64,000 nt of DNA, taken from NCBI RefSeq assembly GCF_041770905.1, contig NZ_JBEUWX010000002.1:868001-932000 (forward strand). The letters run 5' to 3'. Every line of letters starts with the position of its first letter. The stretch's first letter is position 1. The stretch is from Propionivibrio hellwigii (GTDB taxonomy: Bacteria; Pseudomonadota; Gammaproteobacteria; Burkholderiales; Rhodocyclaceae). The notes beneath the pieces were generated by a model. That model made no database searches. It was not told the DNA's origin and saw only the letters and a program-made list of their open reading frames with translations. This document shows, piece after piece, positions 1 through 8,700 of the stretch. The translations under genes were made by a program, and so were the position numbers.

Positions 1-375
1 ACGCTGGGCGGTTTATGCCTTTACCGCTTACCGCCAGCCAGACAGGGTGGCGGATAAGGCGGCGGATAGTTGGGCGGACAGGGCGAACCCGCCTGCCCCG
101 GAAATTACGCTGCGCACCTTGCCGAATTGCCTGCAACTGAGCGCCGTCCTACGACCTGGCCTGCTGCCCTCCGGGCTATGCGGCAAAACGCTGGCTATTA
201 GCTTGAGTGCCATCGTTGAAACCCGCGCCGATAGGCGCACGCCGGGCACCCCGCCATTGAGTTACTGGGCGCTGCGCCATCCTGCCGAACGCCCTGATTT
301 TCACGACCGCCGCGCCTGGGTTCTCAGGCTGGCGCCTTCACCCGCACGTTCTGTAAGACACGAGAATACTGCGCC
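1..375. other. Gene-free left edge
   Basis: I see no convincing gene here. Short open frames exist on both strands but have no recognisable protein motif and overlap one another. The first 100 bases are rich in GGCGG/GGCGGA motifs. It may contain the end of a gene lying left of the window or simply the upstream region of the muramidase gene. Confidence 0.4.
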
Positions 376-1584
376 ATGACGACACGCTTCGGCCTTGACC
401 GCCTCCTTTCTGAATCTGCCCTACGCCGCCGACTGGCGGGCAAGCGCCTGGGCCTGCTGGCGCACCCTGCTTCGACGGACGCCTGCCTGCAGCATGCGCT
501 CGACGTGCTCGCCGCGCTGGGGGAGCTGCATTTTACTGCCGCTTTTGGCCCGCAACATGGGCTGCGCGGCGACAAGCAAGACAATATGGTCGAATCGGCC
601 GATTTTATCGACCCGCGCCACGGCATCCCCGTTTTCAGCCTGTATGGCACGGTGCGCCGCCCGACGCCGGCGATGCTCGACACCTTCGATGTTCTGCTGA
701 TTGACTTGCAGGATCTTGGCTGCCGCATCTACACCTTCATTACCACGCTACGCTACCTGCTGGAAGCCGCCGCCGAACACCACAAAACCATCTGGATTCT
801 CGACCGTCCCAATCCGGTCGGCCGCTGCGTCGAAGGCCTGAAACTGCGGCCGGGATGGGAAAGCTTTGTCGGCGCAGGTCATCTCCCGATGCGTCACGGC
901 CTGACGCCGGGCGAACTGGCGCGCTGGTTTATCGCCGACGGCCGGCTCGATCTCGACTGTGAAATCATTACGCTGGACGGCTGGCAGCCTGGGCAAGCGC
1001 CGGGTTTTGGCTGGCCGCTTGGCGAACGCGCCTGGATCAATCCCAGCCCGAATGCGCCCAACCTATCCATGGCGCGCTGCTACGCGGGCACCGTCATGCT
1101 CGAAGGCACAACGCTTTCGGAAGGACGCGGCACAACGCGGCCACTCGAGCTTTTCGGCGCGCCGGACATTGACGCAGAGGCGCTACTTGACGAAATGCAC
1201 CGTCTGGCGCCGCACTGGCTGACAGGCTGCCGTCTGCGGCCTTGCTGGTTCGAGCCGACTTTCCACAAACACGCCGGCACGCTGTGTCACGGCATCCAGA
1301 TTCATGTCGATGACGGCGCTTACCAACACAGCGAGTTTCGTCCATGGCGGCTCCAGGCGCTTGCTTTCAAGGCCATTCGCCGCCGCGATCCCGACTACCC
1401 GCTCTGGCGCGACTTTCCCTACGAATACGAACACGACCGACTGGCCATCGACCTGATCAACGGCAGCCCGTTATTACGGGAATGGGTGGACGACCCGCAG
1501 ACGAGACCGGAAGACCTCGACGCAATGGCACGGCACGATGAAACGGAATGGCTGGAAGAACGCGCACCCTTTTTACTCTATTGA
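376..1584 (+). CDS. namZ: DUF1343 / NamZ-type exo-beta-N-acetylmuramidase
   Basis: A 402-residue protein of the DUF1343 family (GH171), whose characterised member NamZ removes N-acetylmuramic acid from the non-reducing end of peptidoglycan fragments. Visible family motifs are GLLAHPAS (about residue 26), FGPQHGLRG (about 56), DLQDLGCRIYTF (about 111) and LDRPNPVG (about 142). Length matches the family. No signal peptide is evident, so the protein is probably cytoplasmic or leaves by another route, which fits a role in muropeptide recycling (inference). The ATG at 376 follows a gene-free stretch, and the next 1.1 kb downstream is repeat DNA, so the gene appears monocistronic. The coding strand is C-rich, like most plus-strand genes here. 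Confidence 0.85.
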   Translation: MTTRFGLDRLLSESALRRRLAGKRLGLLAHPASTDACLQHALDVLAALGELHFTAAFGPQHGLRGDKQDNMVESADFIDPRHGIPVFSLYGTVRRPTPAMLDTFDVLLIDLQDLGCRIYTFITTLRYLLEAAAEHHKTIWILDRPNPVGRCVEGLKLRPGWESFVGAGHLPMRHGLTPGELARWFIADGRLDLDCEIITLDGWQPGQAPGFGWPLGERAWINPSPNAPNLSMARCYAGTVMLEGTTLSEGRGTTRPLELFGAPDIDAEALLDEMHRLAPHWLTGCRLRPCWFEPTFHKHAGTLCHGIQIHVDDGAYQHSEFRPWRLQALAFKAIRRRDPDYPLWRDFPYEYEHDRLAIDLINGSPLLREWVDDPQTRPEDLDAMARHDETEWLEERAPFLLY

Positions 1585-1586
1585 TA

Positions 1587-1796
1587 GTGACTTCCTTTGC
1601 CAAAAGACGGCGTTGCTGTGTTGGCCGGGCCTTGCCGTACTGAGTGGTCTGCCTACTGCCTGCTGCCTGCCGCCTTGTCTTTTGCAAAGTCAAGCCATAG
1701 CGGCTTCCTTCGCCAAAATACGGCGTTGGCTCGCCTTGCCGTACTCGTACTGCCTGCGGCTCGCCGCCTTGTCTTTTGGCAAAGTTAAGCCGCTAT
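1587..1796. repeat. ~100-bp inverted-terminus repeat, two copies
   Basis: Two head-to-tail copies, about 1587-1699 and 1697-1796. The second has clear inverted ends: ATAGCGGCTTCC on the left and AAGCCGCTAT on the right, with a further TTGGCAAA-type inverted motif inside. Copies also occur at 5403-5470 (internally deleted), 16270-16479 (two), 31358-31460 and 33399-33609 (two). No open frame with protein character is present. It looks like a small non-autonomous element or palindromic repeat; no transposase with matching ends is in the window. Confidence 0.75.
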
Positions 1797-2018
1797 GTTT
1801 TGAGTGTCTCAAATATGGACGCCCTGAACCCCGTGTATTTAGGGCATTTCAGAGGAGGATGCTCGTAAACCCGCGTAAACAGGGCATCCCAAAGCACCCT
1901 ACTCGAAAGCGCCCTATTTATAAGGGTTTCAGAGGCACCTGCCCGGAAACGCCCTATCTACGGGGGATTCAGACGGGGTATTGGGAAATGCTCTATCCAC
2001 GCGAGCTTCCGGGTATAT
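1797..2018. repeat. 39-bp periodic repeat array (block I, left)
   Basis: About five degenerate units of roughly 39 bp. Each unit has an imperfect palindromic core: GAAACGCCC or GAACCC on one side, a TATTTA or GTAAAC centre, and GGGTTTC or GGGCATTTC on the other. Units are joined by a GC-rich stretch such as AGAGGCACCTGCCCG. The same family fills most intergenic repeat blocks of this window. There are no unique spacers, so this is not a CRISPR array. Confidence 0.8.
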
Positions 2019-2323
2019 CCCTTCGCGCATACGGTAACAACGAAGCAGCCAGAAACCCCTTAGGCGCAGCCGCAGGCGCGGGACGGCTTGGCGGGAACAC
2101 GGGCTTGATTGTCTGAGCGTGAGCGAGTTATCAAGCCCGCCGCCAAGCAAACTCGCGACAAGGAGTTTTCTGCGCCTGGGGTCGCCTTTCTTTGCTGACT
2201 TTCTTTGGCGAGATAAAGAAAGAAGGTAGGAAAGTCAGCGGGGCGCGCTGCCGCTCAGCGCAACGGCATCAAGAGGAGTTCCGTGGGTGGAAGTCAGCGC
2301 GCAGGCCTTGGCAATTCAATTCC
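2019..2323 (+). repeat. ~300-bp dispersed element, copy 1
   Basis: Recognised by comparison with 4928-5222 (inverted), 16580-16884 and 31469-31714 (shortened). Landmarks in order are TTAGGCGCAGCCGCAGGCG, GGCTTGATTGTCTGAGCG, GCGACAAGGAGTTTTCTGCG, CTTTCTTTGCTGACTTTC and CAGCGCAACGGCATCAAGAG. Several internal hairpins are apparent, for example GGGCTTGATTGTC against a later ATCAAGCCC. Short open frames differ between copies, so it is probably non-coding. This copy and 4928-5222 face each other across the rquA-protease-Nudix cluster. Confidence 0.85.
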
Positions 2324-2530
2324 TATATTTAAAGTGTCTCAGGGCACCTGCCCGCTAGCCCACGTATTTAGGGCGTTTCAGAGGGGGGGCTTTGAACCCC
2401 GCGTAAACAGGGCATCTCCGGGCGCCCTGCCCGCCAGCCCTTTATTTATAAGGGGTTTAGAGGCGCCTGTCCGCAAACGCCCAATCCACGCGGACTCCAG
2501 AGGACACGCAGAGAGCGGGCGCGGCGGCAT
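2324..2530. repeat. 39-bp periodic repeat array (block I, right)
   Basis: Three to four more degenerate units of the 39-bp family, such as the unit starting CCCGCTAGCCC and the one ending in GGGTTTAGAGGCGCC. Beyond 2530 the remaining ~200 bases up to rquA are unique sequence with no gene that I can recognise. Confidence 0.7.
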
Positions 2531-2730
2531 AAAATTTTCCGGGAATCGGCAATTTTGCTGCAAGTGTTTGACCTGGCTGATAGCGGCAAGGATAATCACT
2601 TCTTCCCCGGCGCATCGTATTTTGTTTATTTACGGGATCCCCGGCGCCGGTTTTTCCGTGTTGTGCGCCCGAATCGCCCTGTTTTACCCGCGATTTTGCA
2701 CCGCACATTTTGTATTCCGAGATTGCAATC

Positions 2731-3438
2731 ATGACTGATAATTTGCCGTCCGCGCCCGTCGATCCGTATTACGACGGCGTTCCCGACTACATGGTCGAAG
2801 TCTATGACTGGGCGTATGTGGATCCTAAATGGGTGCGCGCGCTCGATCACAACTGGGTGGTCCGCGTCTTGTTGTTTTTCAATGACCAGCGCTTGATGCG
2901 CATGTATTTGAACGAAATCGAACCGGGTATGCGCGTCTGGCAGGTGGCGCACGTTTATGGCGACCTGGTTCGGCGAGCGGCCGAAAAGGTCGGCCCGCAG
3001 GGGCTTTTCTTCCTGACCGATGTCACGCCGGTGCAGATCGAGCATGCCAAGCAAAAACTGGCCAATGCGCCGTGGGCGAAAGTAATGCGCGCCGATGCGG
3101 CCTCGTTTGACGGTCAGGGGCAGCACTATGATCTGATTTGCAGCTTTTTCCTGCTGCACGAGGTGCCGGATGAGAAAAAACATGAGATTGTGAATAACAT
3201 GCTGCGGCAAATGCCGGAGGGAGGCAAACTGGTTTTCGTCGATTACGCCAATCCGGCAAAATGGCAGCCGATTCGCTATATCCTCAAGGTCGTCAATCGC
3301 CTGTTGGAGCCGTTTGCAGAGGCGATGTGGGATCACGAAATCAGTCACTATGCCGAGCATCCTGAGCGCTATGTCTGGGAAAAGCGGAGCATTTTTGCAG
3401 GCGTTTATCAGTGTGTCGTCGTCCGGCACAAGAAATAA
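2731..3438 (+). CDS. rquA: RquA, rhodoquinone biosynthesis methyltransferase-fold enzyme
   Basis: A 235-residue SAM-binding Rossmann protein. The usual GxGxG loop is replaced by QVAHVYGDL (about residue 71), a substitution typical of RquA. Other RquA-like features are YDWAYVDPKWVR near the N-terminus, FFLLHEVPDEKK (about 143), VFVDYANP and LEPFAEAMWDHE. RquA converts ubiquinone to rhodoquinone, with SAM as amino donor, giving a low-potential quinone for fumarate reduction without oxygen. I start at ATG 2731; an in-frame TTG at 2710 would add seven residues and has no better ribosome site. The gene lies 28 bp before the retropepsin gene. Its coding strand is G-rich (hand count of 2821-3060: G 76, C 62), unlike other plus-strand genes here. 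Confidence 0.88.
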   Translation: MTDNLPSAPVDPYYDGVPDYMVEVYDWAYVDPKWVRALDHNWVVRVLLFFNDQRLMRMYLNEIEPGMRVWQVAHVYGDLVRRAAEKVGPQGLFFLTDVTPVQIEHAKQKLANAPWAKVMRADAASFDGQGQHYDLICSFFLLHEVPDEKKHEIVNNMLRQMPEGGKLVFVDYANPAKWQPIRYILKVVNRLLEPFAEAMWDHEISHYAEHPERYVWEKRSIFAGVYQCVVVRHKK

Positions 3439-3466
3439 AAGTAAATTTCACTACTCAGGGGGAGTC

Positions 3467-4141
3467 ATGAGTTTTCGCGGTCATATTTTCCGTGCTGTGC
3501 GCGCGTGCCTTGTATGCGGAATTGGCCTGTACGGGGGCGTTTTTGCCATGCCGTCATCGGCGGCGGATGTCGGTCTGGTCGGCATTTTCCCCGGCAAGGC
3601 GCTGCTGACCATCAATGGCGGCGCCCCGCGCACAGTGGCCGTAGGCGGTAAAACGGCCGATGGGGTCAAGGTACTGGCGGCGGGCGGCGATACGGCAACG
3701 ATCGAGGTCGACGGTAAAAAGCGGGTCTTGCGTATCGGGCAGAACGTTACCGTACGCGCCACGGCGGGCGGGCGGGCGACGACCGTGCTGACCGCGGACG
3801 GGCGCGGCCATTTTCTGACGACGGGCAGTATCAACGGTGCGAGTATGCGCTTCCTGGTCGATACCGGCGCGTCGACGGTCGCCATGGGCGCATCCGATGC
3901 GCGCCGCGCGGGGGTCGATCCGACGCGGGGGGAAAAAGGGTTTGCCCAAACGGCCAACGGCGTTGCGGAAGTTTCGCGCGTGCGCCTGCATAGCGTGCGG
4001 GTCGGCGACATCGTACTCAACGATGTCGAAGCCACGGTGCATTCGCAGGATATGCCGATGGTGCTGCTCGGCATGAGTTTTCTGAACCGGATGGAAATGC
4101 AGCGCAATGGCGATACCATGACGCTCAGGAAGAATTACTAG
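3467..4141 (+). CDS. Retropepsin-like aspartic protease, exported
   Basis: A 224-residue protein with an N-terminal signal-type segment (basic MSFRGHIFRAVR, then hydrophobic residues up to about 32). It carries the retroviral-type aspartyl protease signature FLVDTGASTVAMG (about residue 127) and a later hydrophobic glycine motif, LLGMSFLNRME, near the C-terminus. This is the clan AA single-domain family (TIGR02281-like) of Proteobacteria, which should act as a homodimer in the periplasm; substrate unknown. The ATG at 3467 follows GGGGGAG at ideal spacing, which rejects longer in-frame starts inside rquA. The coding strand is G-rich (3541-3840: G 114, C 86). Confidence 0.85.
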   Translation: MSFRGHIFRAVRACLVCGIGLYGGVFAMPSSAADVGLVGIFPGKALLTINGGAPRTVAVGGKTADGVKVLAAGGDTATIEVDGKKRVLRIGQNVTVRATAGGRATTVLTADGRGHFLTTGSINGASMRFLVDTGASTVAMGASDARRAGVDPTRGEKGFAQTANGVAEVSRVRLHSVRVGDIVLNDVEATVHSQDMPMVLLGMSFLNRMEMQRNGDTMTLRKNY

Positions 4142-4183
4142 CAATGCGCCGGTCTTCCGCACGCGCATAACGTACATAAGTAC

Positions 4184-4798
4184 ATGATGGCCAAAATGCC
4201 TGAACAAAATGCATTTGCCGCTGAGCGCCAGCGTCTGGCGCGGGCGCTCTCGCCGGCGCCGGTGGCGGCCACGGCATTTGGCGATGAAGGCCGCGCCGGA
4301 GATGGCCAAATTGCCGCTGCAGTGCTCGTTCCGCTGGTTCTGCGTGAAACGGGGCTTGCGGTTCTGTTTACGCAGCGCACCGATCATTTGCGCGATCATC
4401 CCAGTCAGATCAGCTTTCCCGGCGGGCGCGCCGAGCCGGAAGATGATTCGCCGGCAGCGACCGCATTGCGCGAAGCACGCGAGGAAATCGGCCTGCCATC
4501 GCGGCATGTCGAGGTGATCGGCTATCTTCCCGACTATCACACGATTACGGGATACCGGGTGACGCCCGTCGTCGCCTTCGTCACGCCGCCCTTTGCCCTG
4601 ACACTTGATGCGTTCGAAGTTGCCGATACCTTTGAGGCGCCGCTGGCGTTTCTGATGGATGCCGCCAACCATCGTGAATTCGTCGTTCGCAACGGTGGCG
4701 CCTCGCGCCGGTTTTTCGCCATTCCCTACGGCCAGCGTTTTATCTGGGGCGCCACGGCGGGCATGTTGCTCTCGCTCCATCGCGCCTTATCAGCATAA
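4184..4798 (+). CDS. Nudix hydrolase, CoA pyrophosphatase type (NudL-like)
   Basis: A 204-residue Nudix protein. The full Nudix box is visible as GGRAEPEDD followed by ALREAREEIGL (about residues 83-106), giving the G-x5-E-x7-REUxEExGU pattern that binds Mg2+. The segment ahead, LFTQRTDHLRDHPSQISFPGG, matches the CoA-pyrophosphatase (NudL/YeaB) signature just before the box. Such enzymes cleave CoA and derivatives to phosphopantetheine and 3',5'-ADP. Starts at ATG 4184, 4187 or 4199 are all possible. The gene begins 42 bp after the protease gene on the same strand and may share its transcript. Confidence 0.85.
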   Translation: MMAKMPEQNAFAAERQRLARALSPAPVAATAFGDEGRAGDGQIAAAVLVPLVLRETGLAVLFTQRTDHLRDHPSQISFPGGRAEPEDDSPAATALREAREEIGLPSRHVEVIGYLPDYHTITGYRVTPVVAFVTPPFALTLDAFEVADTFEAPLAFLMDAANHREFVVRNGGASRRFFAIPYGQRFIWGATAGMLLSLHRALSA

Positions 4799-4927
4799 AA
4801 CACCTGCCCGGAGGTCCTTGTAAACAGGGCGTTTCAGAAGGGACGCCCGGAAACCCGCGTAAACAGGGCATGTGCGCTGAAATGCCCTAAATACACGGGC
4901 TGTCGGGCAGGTGTCCTGAAACTAAAA
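4799..4927. repeat. 39-bp periodic repeat array (block II, left)
   Basis: Three consecutive units of exactly 39 bp starting near 4806 (GCCCGGAGGTCC, GCCCGGAAACCC, GCCCTAAATACA). This is the clearest demonstration of the period. The third unit reads as the opposite orientation of the first two, so orientation can switch inside an array. Confidence 0.8.
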
Positions 4928-5222
4928 AACAAGAATTACTAAAGCATGCGCGCCAACTTTCACCCACGGAACTCCTCTTAATGCCGTTGCGCTGAGCGGC
5001 AGCGCGCCCCGCTGACTTTCTTTGCCTCGCCAAAGAAAGTCAGCAAAGAAACGCGACCCCGAGGCGCAGAAAACCCCTTGTCGCGGGTTTGCTTGACGGC
5101 GGGCTTGATTAACTCGCTCACGCTCAGACAATCAAGCCCTTGATTCCGCCAAGCTGCCCCGCGCCTGCGGCTGCGCCTAAGGGGGCTTTGGGTGCTTCGG
5201 AATGATCGAATGCGCGAAGGGG
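4928..5222 (-). repeat. ~300-bp dispersed element, copy 2 (inverted)
   Basis: The reverse complement of this interval aligns with 2019-2323 over nearly its full length, including the TTAGGCGCAGCCGCAGGCG, GATTGTCTGAGCG and TTTCTTTGCTGACTTTC landmarks. It lacks about 13 bp of the AGATAAAGAAAGAAGG stretch present in copy 1. With copy 1 it forms an inverted pair around 2324-4927. Confidence 0.85.
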
Positions 5223-5565
5223 CATGCCCGGAAGCCCTCGTAGATTGGGCGTTTCTGGTAGGTACCTCTGAAACCCTTATCAATAAAGGGATTCAGGGCA
5301 ACCCCCCGGAGATGCCCTAAATACAAGGAGTTTACGGGCAAATTCTCTGAAACGCCCTATTTACGCGGGGTTCAGCGCACCCATATTTGAGACGCTCAAA
5401 ATATAGCGGCTTGGCTTTGCCAAAAGACAAGGCAAGCCAACACAGTATTTTGGTAAAGTCGAGCCGTTGTGTAAGGTGATCAGGGTGCCCCTCTGAACCC
5501 CACGTGGATAGGGCGTTTGCGGGCGGTTGCCTCTGGAACCCTTATAAATAAAGGGATTCAGCGCA
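5223..5565. repeat. 39-bp repeats with a deleted ~100-bp element
   Basis: About four 39-bp-family units at 5223-5400 and two more at 5480-5562, the last running to the stop of the helicase gene. Between them, 5403-5470 is an internally deleted copy of the ~100-bp inverted-terminus element (ATAGCGGCTTGG...AAGTCGAGCCG). No gene is present. Confidence 0.75.
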
Positions 5566-8500
5566 TCAGGACGGCAGCGGCGCGAAAAGCGCGGCGACGT
5601 CTTCCTCGCCAAATTTGAAGCGGACGGCGCGATCATCCGAGAGAATGCCGTCGGCCAGATTGGCCTTGCGTTCTTGCAGTGCCAGAATTTTTTCCTCGAT
5701 ACTGCCGGCAACAATCAGTTTGTAGACAAAAACCGGCTTGTCCTGGCCAATTCGGTGCGCCCGGTCGGTCGCCTGGTTTTCAGCCGCCGGGTTCCACCAG
5801 GGATCGAAATGGATGACCGTATCCGCCGCCGTCAGGTTCAGGCCAATACCACCGGCCTTGAGACTGATCAGAAATACCGGCACCTCTCCCGACTGGAAAC
5901 GGCGCACCGGCGTTTCGCGGTCTTTCGTATCCCCCGTCAGCAGCGCGTAGTCGAGACTTTTCTGCCTGAGCGCAGCTTCGATCAGCGCCAGCATCTGCGT
6001 GAATTGCGAAAACACCAGAATACGCCGCCCTTCCTCGATCAGCCCGGGCAACAGGGTCATCAGCAGCTCCAGCTTGGCGCGCTCTTTGACGCGCTGCGCC
6101 AGCGGCAGCCTGACCAGGCGCGGGTCGCAGCAGACCTGGCGTAGTTTGAGCAAGGCATCAAGAATCACGATTTGACTGTGCCCGAAGCCTTTGCTGAATA
6201 CTTCTTCGCGCACCGCCGCGTCCATGGCGACACGCACCGTTTCATAGAGATCGCGCTGCCCGCCGCTCAACGACACTTTGCGCACAATCTCGGTCTTCGG
6301 CGGCAGTTCTCGCGCCACGTCTTCCTTGCGGCGTCGCAGGATGAATGGCCGCACCCGGCGCGCCAGCAGGTCACGGCGCGGCCTGTTTTCCATTTTCTCG
6401 ATCGGCGTCCGCCAGTAGCGCGTGAAATTGCTGCGGCTGCCAAGAAACCCCGGCAGCAAAAAATCAAACTGACTCCACAGTTCGCCAAGATGGTTTTCCA
6501 GCGGCGTTCCCGTCAGGCAAAGACGGTGCCGCGCCTCGATACGGCGGACAATCTCGGCGCTGCGGCTGCGGGCGTTCTTGACCGTCTGCGCCTCGTCGAG
6601 AATGAGCAGATGATAAGGATGGCGCGTCAGTGCATCGGCATCGCGCCAGAGCAGCGGATAGGTTGTCAAGACGACATCATGATCGGCGATTTCGGCAAAC
6701 CGCGCTTTCCGCTCGGCGCCATGCAGGGAAAGTACCGACAGCCCCGGGGCAAAGCGCATCGCTTCGTTGCGCCAATTGAAAATCAACGAGGTGGGCAGTA
6801 CAACCAGCGCCGGCCGATCAAGGCGGCCGGACTCTTTTTCCAGCAAGAGATGGGCGAGTGCCTGCGCCGTTTTGCCCAGCCCCATATCGTCCGCCAGAAT
6901 GCCCGCCAGATTCTGCTCGCGCAGAAACTGCAGCCAGGCCAGGCCTTCCCGCTGATAGCGGCGCAGATCAAGCGCCAAGCCGCGCGGCGGCTCGATGTCA
7001 CCGATGCCCTGCGCCGAACGCAGACGATCGGCCAGGGCCAGCACGTCGCGCTGTCCATTGAACTGCCAGCGCCGCGGATCACTGAATTCGCGCAAACGCG
7101 GCGCATCAAAACGTGAAATGCGCAGATGGGGGCCTTCCGGCAATCGGTCAAAAAGATCGACCAGCGCCAATGCCAGGGGCTTCAGGCGCGCCGCCGGCAC
7201 GCGCACGCGGCGCAGATCGGGCATCCTCAGCTCAACGAATTCGGCATCGTCGATGCCGTTGACCTGAACGATGTCCCGCCAACGCCCATCGCGCCGGAAC
7301 AAGGCCGCCAGCAGCGGCGCCAGAGGCACGCGCTCGCCTTCGACAACGATGCCCATGTCGAGATCGAACCAGTCGTTCCCCGCGTCGATCAGTGCCGCAT
7401 CCCAGGCATCAACCTCAACAAAATGATGGCGAAAATCGCTGTCGAACTCGATCTGCCACCCGGCGTCCCGCAATTCCGCCAGTTTCTGTCGCATGAAGGC
7501 CGGCCAGTCTTCCTCCCGGGCCAGGCCATAGACACCGTCCGGCGGACTGCCAAAGGCACGCAGCACGCCGTCGGGCACGGCTTGCAGCCCTGCCCGGTGC
7601 AGATGCGCCAGCAGCGCGCGTTCCTGTTCGGGGCGCCTGACAACATGCACAGCCTCGCCATCCGGCAGGCAGCAAAAATCATCCACATCGCCGGGACGAA
7701 CCTCGGCATCTTCGTAACGGAAAATCGGCTCGGCCAGGTCAAACAGGTCACGCCCATCCTGCACCTGGTAAGCGCGCCAGGCCGTATTGCCATGGGTCGT
7801 GATCGAGTACAGGCGCAATAAGGCCACCGGCGCGCTGCGGATCTGCCGCAATACCGCCGCATCAATGGCGGGCAAACGCAGGTTACTTCCGCTCTCGCCA
7901 AGCGCAGTGCGGATCCGAGCCGCCTCACGTTCCGATAATCCGGGGGAAGACAGCAGCAAAGTCAGGGTTTCCCGCGGCCCGGAAAGCCCGATCTCTCCAA
8001 TGACGCCGGCCTCAAGGTCGATGTACCACGGCGGCGACAACGGGATGATCAGGTCAGCCGACGGCGATACCTGCAACAGGGGGTGCTGCAAGCCGTCGCG
8101 CCCACGCTGCCAGAGCAAGGCCGCCGGGCGGGCGCCGGCCAGTGTCAGCGGCGACAGATCCGACGCCGGACACAAGCGCCCGGTACGCGCCATTCGCCGC
8201 AGAATTTCCGCGCTCTGTGGCGCTTCCAGACTGAAGGCGCGCAATCCGTTGCTGCGCCCCTGCGCCGCCAGCAGCAGGGCGATGATCTGGTGATCTTCGT
8301 CGCTGACATAAGGCGGCCGTCTGCGCAGCGCCGATTCAAGATCCCACCATTCTTCGGCATTGTCCGGATCGCGTCCCTTGCGCAGCGATACACCGAATGC
8401 CTGGAGATTTTTCCGGCTGTTCGTCCGCCAATGCAACAGGTAAAAAATCCGCTGATGGCCGGGTGCAACACGCAGGTTTGTTTTGCTCACCGCGCTGGAA

Positions 8501-8631
8501 ACCCGGCGCAATTCCTCCGCCCAGGATAGGGATAACGCACCTGGGGATAACGCACCCGGCGCCCTATTTTCCCGTTCCGCCGGTATCTGCGGATCGGCGG
8601 CGTGATCGGGGATGCGGGAAATGGCGGTCAA
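5566..8631 (-). CDS. SNF2-family DEAD/DEAH-box helicase
   Basis: A ~1021-residue Swi2/Snf2 ATPase. The core occupies roughly residues 560-1015: motif I DDMGLGKTAQA, motif II LILDEAQTVKN, LTGTPLENHLGELWS, then the C-terminal lobe with ILVFSQFTQML, SLKAGGIGLNLTAAD and DRAHRIGQ. Bacterial members remodel protein-DNA or RNA polymerase complexes; the specific target here is unknown. The first possible start is TTG at 8631, and no ATG occurs for about 150 codons after it. The SWIM zinc finger that opens many betaproteobacterial relatives is absent, and only ~70 bp separate this start from yajQ, so the N-terminus may be shortened. The gene follows yajQ on the same strand. Confidence 0.88.
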   Translation of the reverse strand: MTAISRIPDHAADPQIPAERENRAPGALSPGALSLSWAEELRRVSSAVSKTNLRVAPGHQRIFYLLHWRTNSRKNLQAFGVSLRKGRDPDNAEEWWDLESALRRRPPYVSDEDHQIIALLLAAQGRSNGLRAFSLEAPQSAEILRRMARTGRLCPASDLSPLTLAGARPAALLWQRGRDGLQHPLLQVSPSADLIIPLSPPWYIDLEAGVIGEIGLSGPRETLTLLLSSPGLSEREAARIRTALGESGSNLRLPAIDAAVLRQIRSAPVALLRLYSITTHGNTAWRAYQVQDGRDLFDLAEPIFRYEDAEVRPGDVDDFCCLPDGEAVHVVRRPEQERALLAHLHRAGLQAVPDGVLRAFGSPPDGVYGLAREEDWPAFMRQKLAELRDAGWQIEFDSDFRHHFVEVDAWDAALIDAGNDWFDLDMGIVVEGERVPLAPLLAALFRRDGRWRDIVQVNGIDDAEFVELRMPDLRRVRVPAARLKPLALALVDLFDRLPEGPHLRISRFDAPRLREFSDPRRWQFNGQRDVLALADRLRSAQGIGDIEPPRGLALDLRRYQREGLAWLQFLREQNLAGILADDMGLGKTAQALAHLLLEKESGRLDRPALVVLPTSLIFNWRNEAMRFAPGLSVLSLHGAERKARFAEIADHDVVLTTYPLLWRDADALTRHPYHLLILDEAQTVKNARSRSAEIVRRIEARHRLCLTGTPLENHLGELWSQFDFLLPGFLGSRSNFTRYWRTPIEKMENRPRRDLLARRVRPFILRRRKEDVARELPPKTEIVRKVSLSGGQRDLYETVRVAMDAAVREEVFSKGFGHSQIVILDALLKLRQVCCDPRLVRLPLAQRVKERAKLELLMTLLPGLIEEGRRILVFSQFTQMLALIEAALRQKSLDYALLTGDTKDRETPVRRFQSGEVPVFLISLKAGGIGLNLTAADTVIHFDPWWNPAAENQATDRAHRIGQDKPVFVYKLIVAGSIEEKILALQERKANLADGILSDDRAVRFKFGEEDVAALFAPLPS

Positions 8632-8700
8632 AGGAGACGTTACCCAGGCAGCTGCGGCGGGTACTGCACGAGAGCATCCGCCGCAGATTGTGGCACAGAC

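Noticed and set aside
1538..2116. 192-codon plus-strand frame running from the end of namZ into repeats
   Set aside because: Its sequence is translated repeat DNA (both the ~100-bp and 39-bp families), with no independent protein character.
2034..2323. Small basic proteins encoded by the ~300-bp element (…LSLLTFFGE…KKVSGARC…)
   Set aside because: Such frames shift or break between the four copies, so selection for protein is not evident.
4799..4927. CRISPR-like look of regularly spaced palindromic repeats
   Set aside because: The whole 39-bp unit repeats; there are no unique spacers between conserved repeats, units are degenerate and switch orientation, and no cas gene is in the window.
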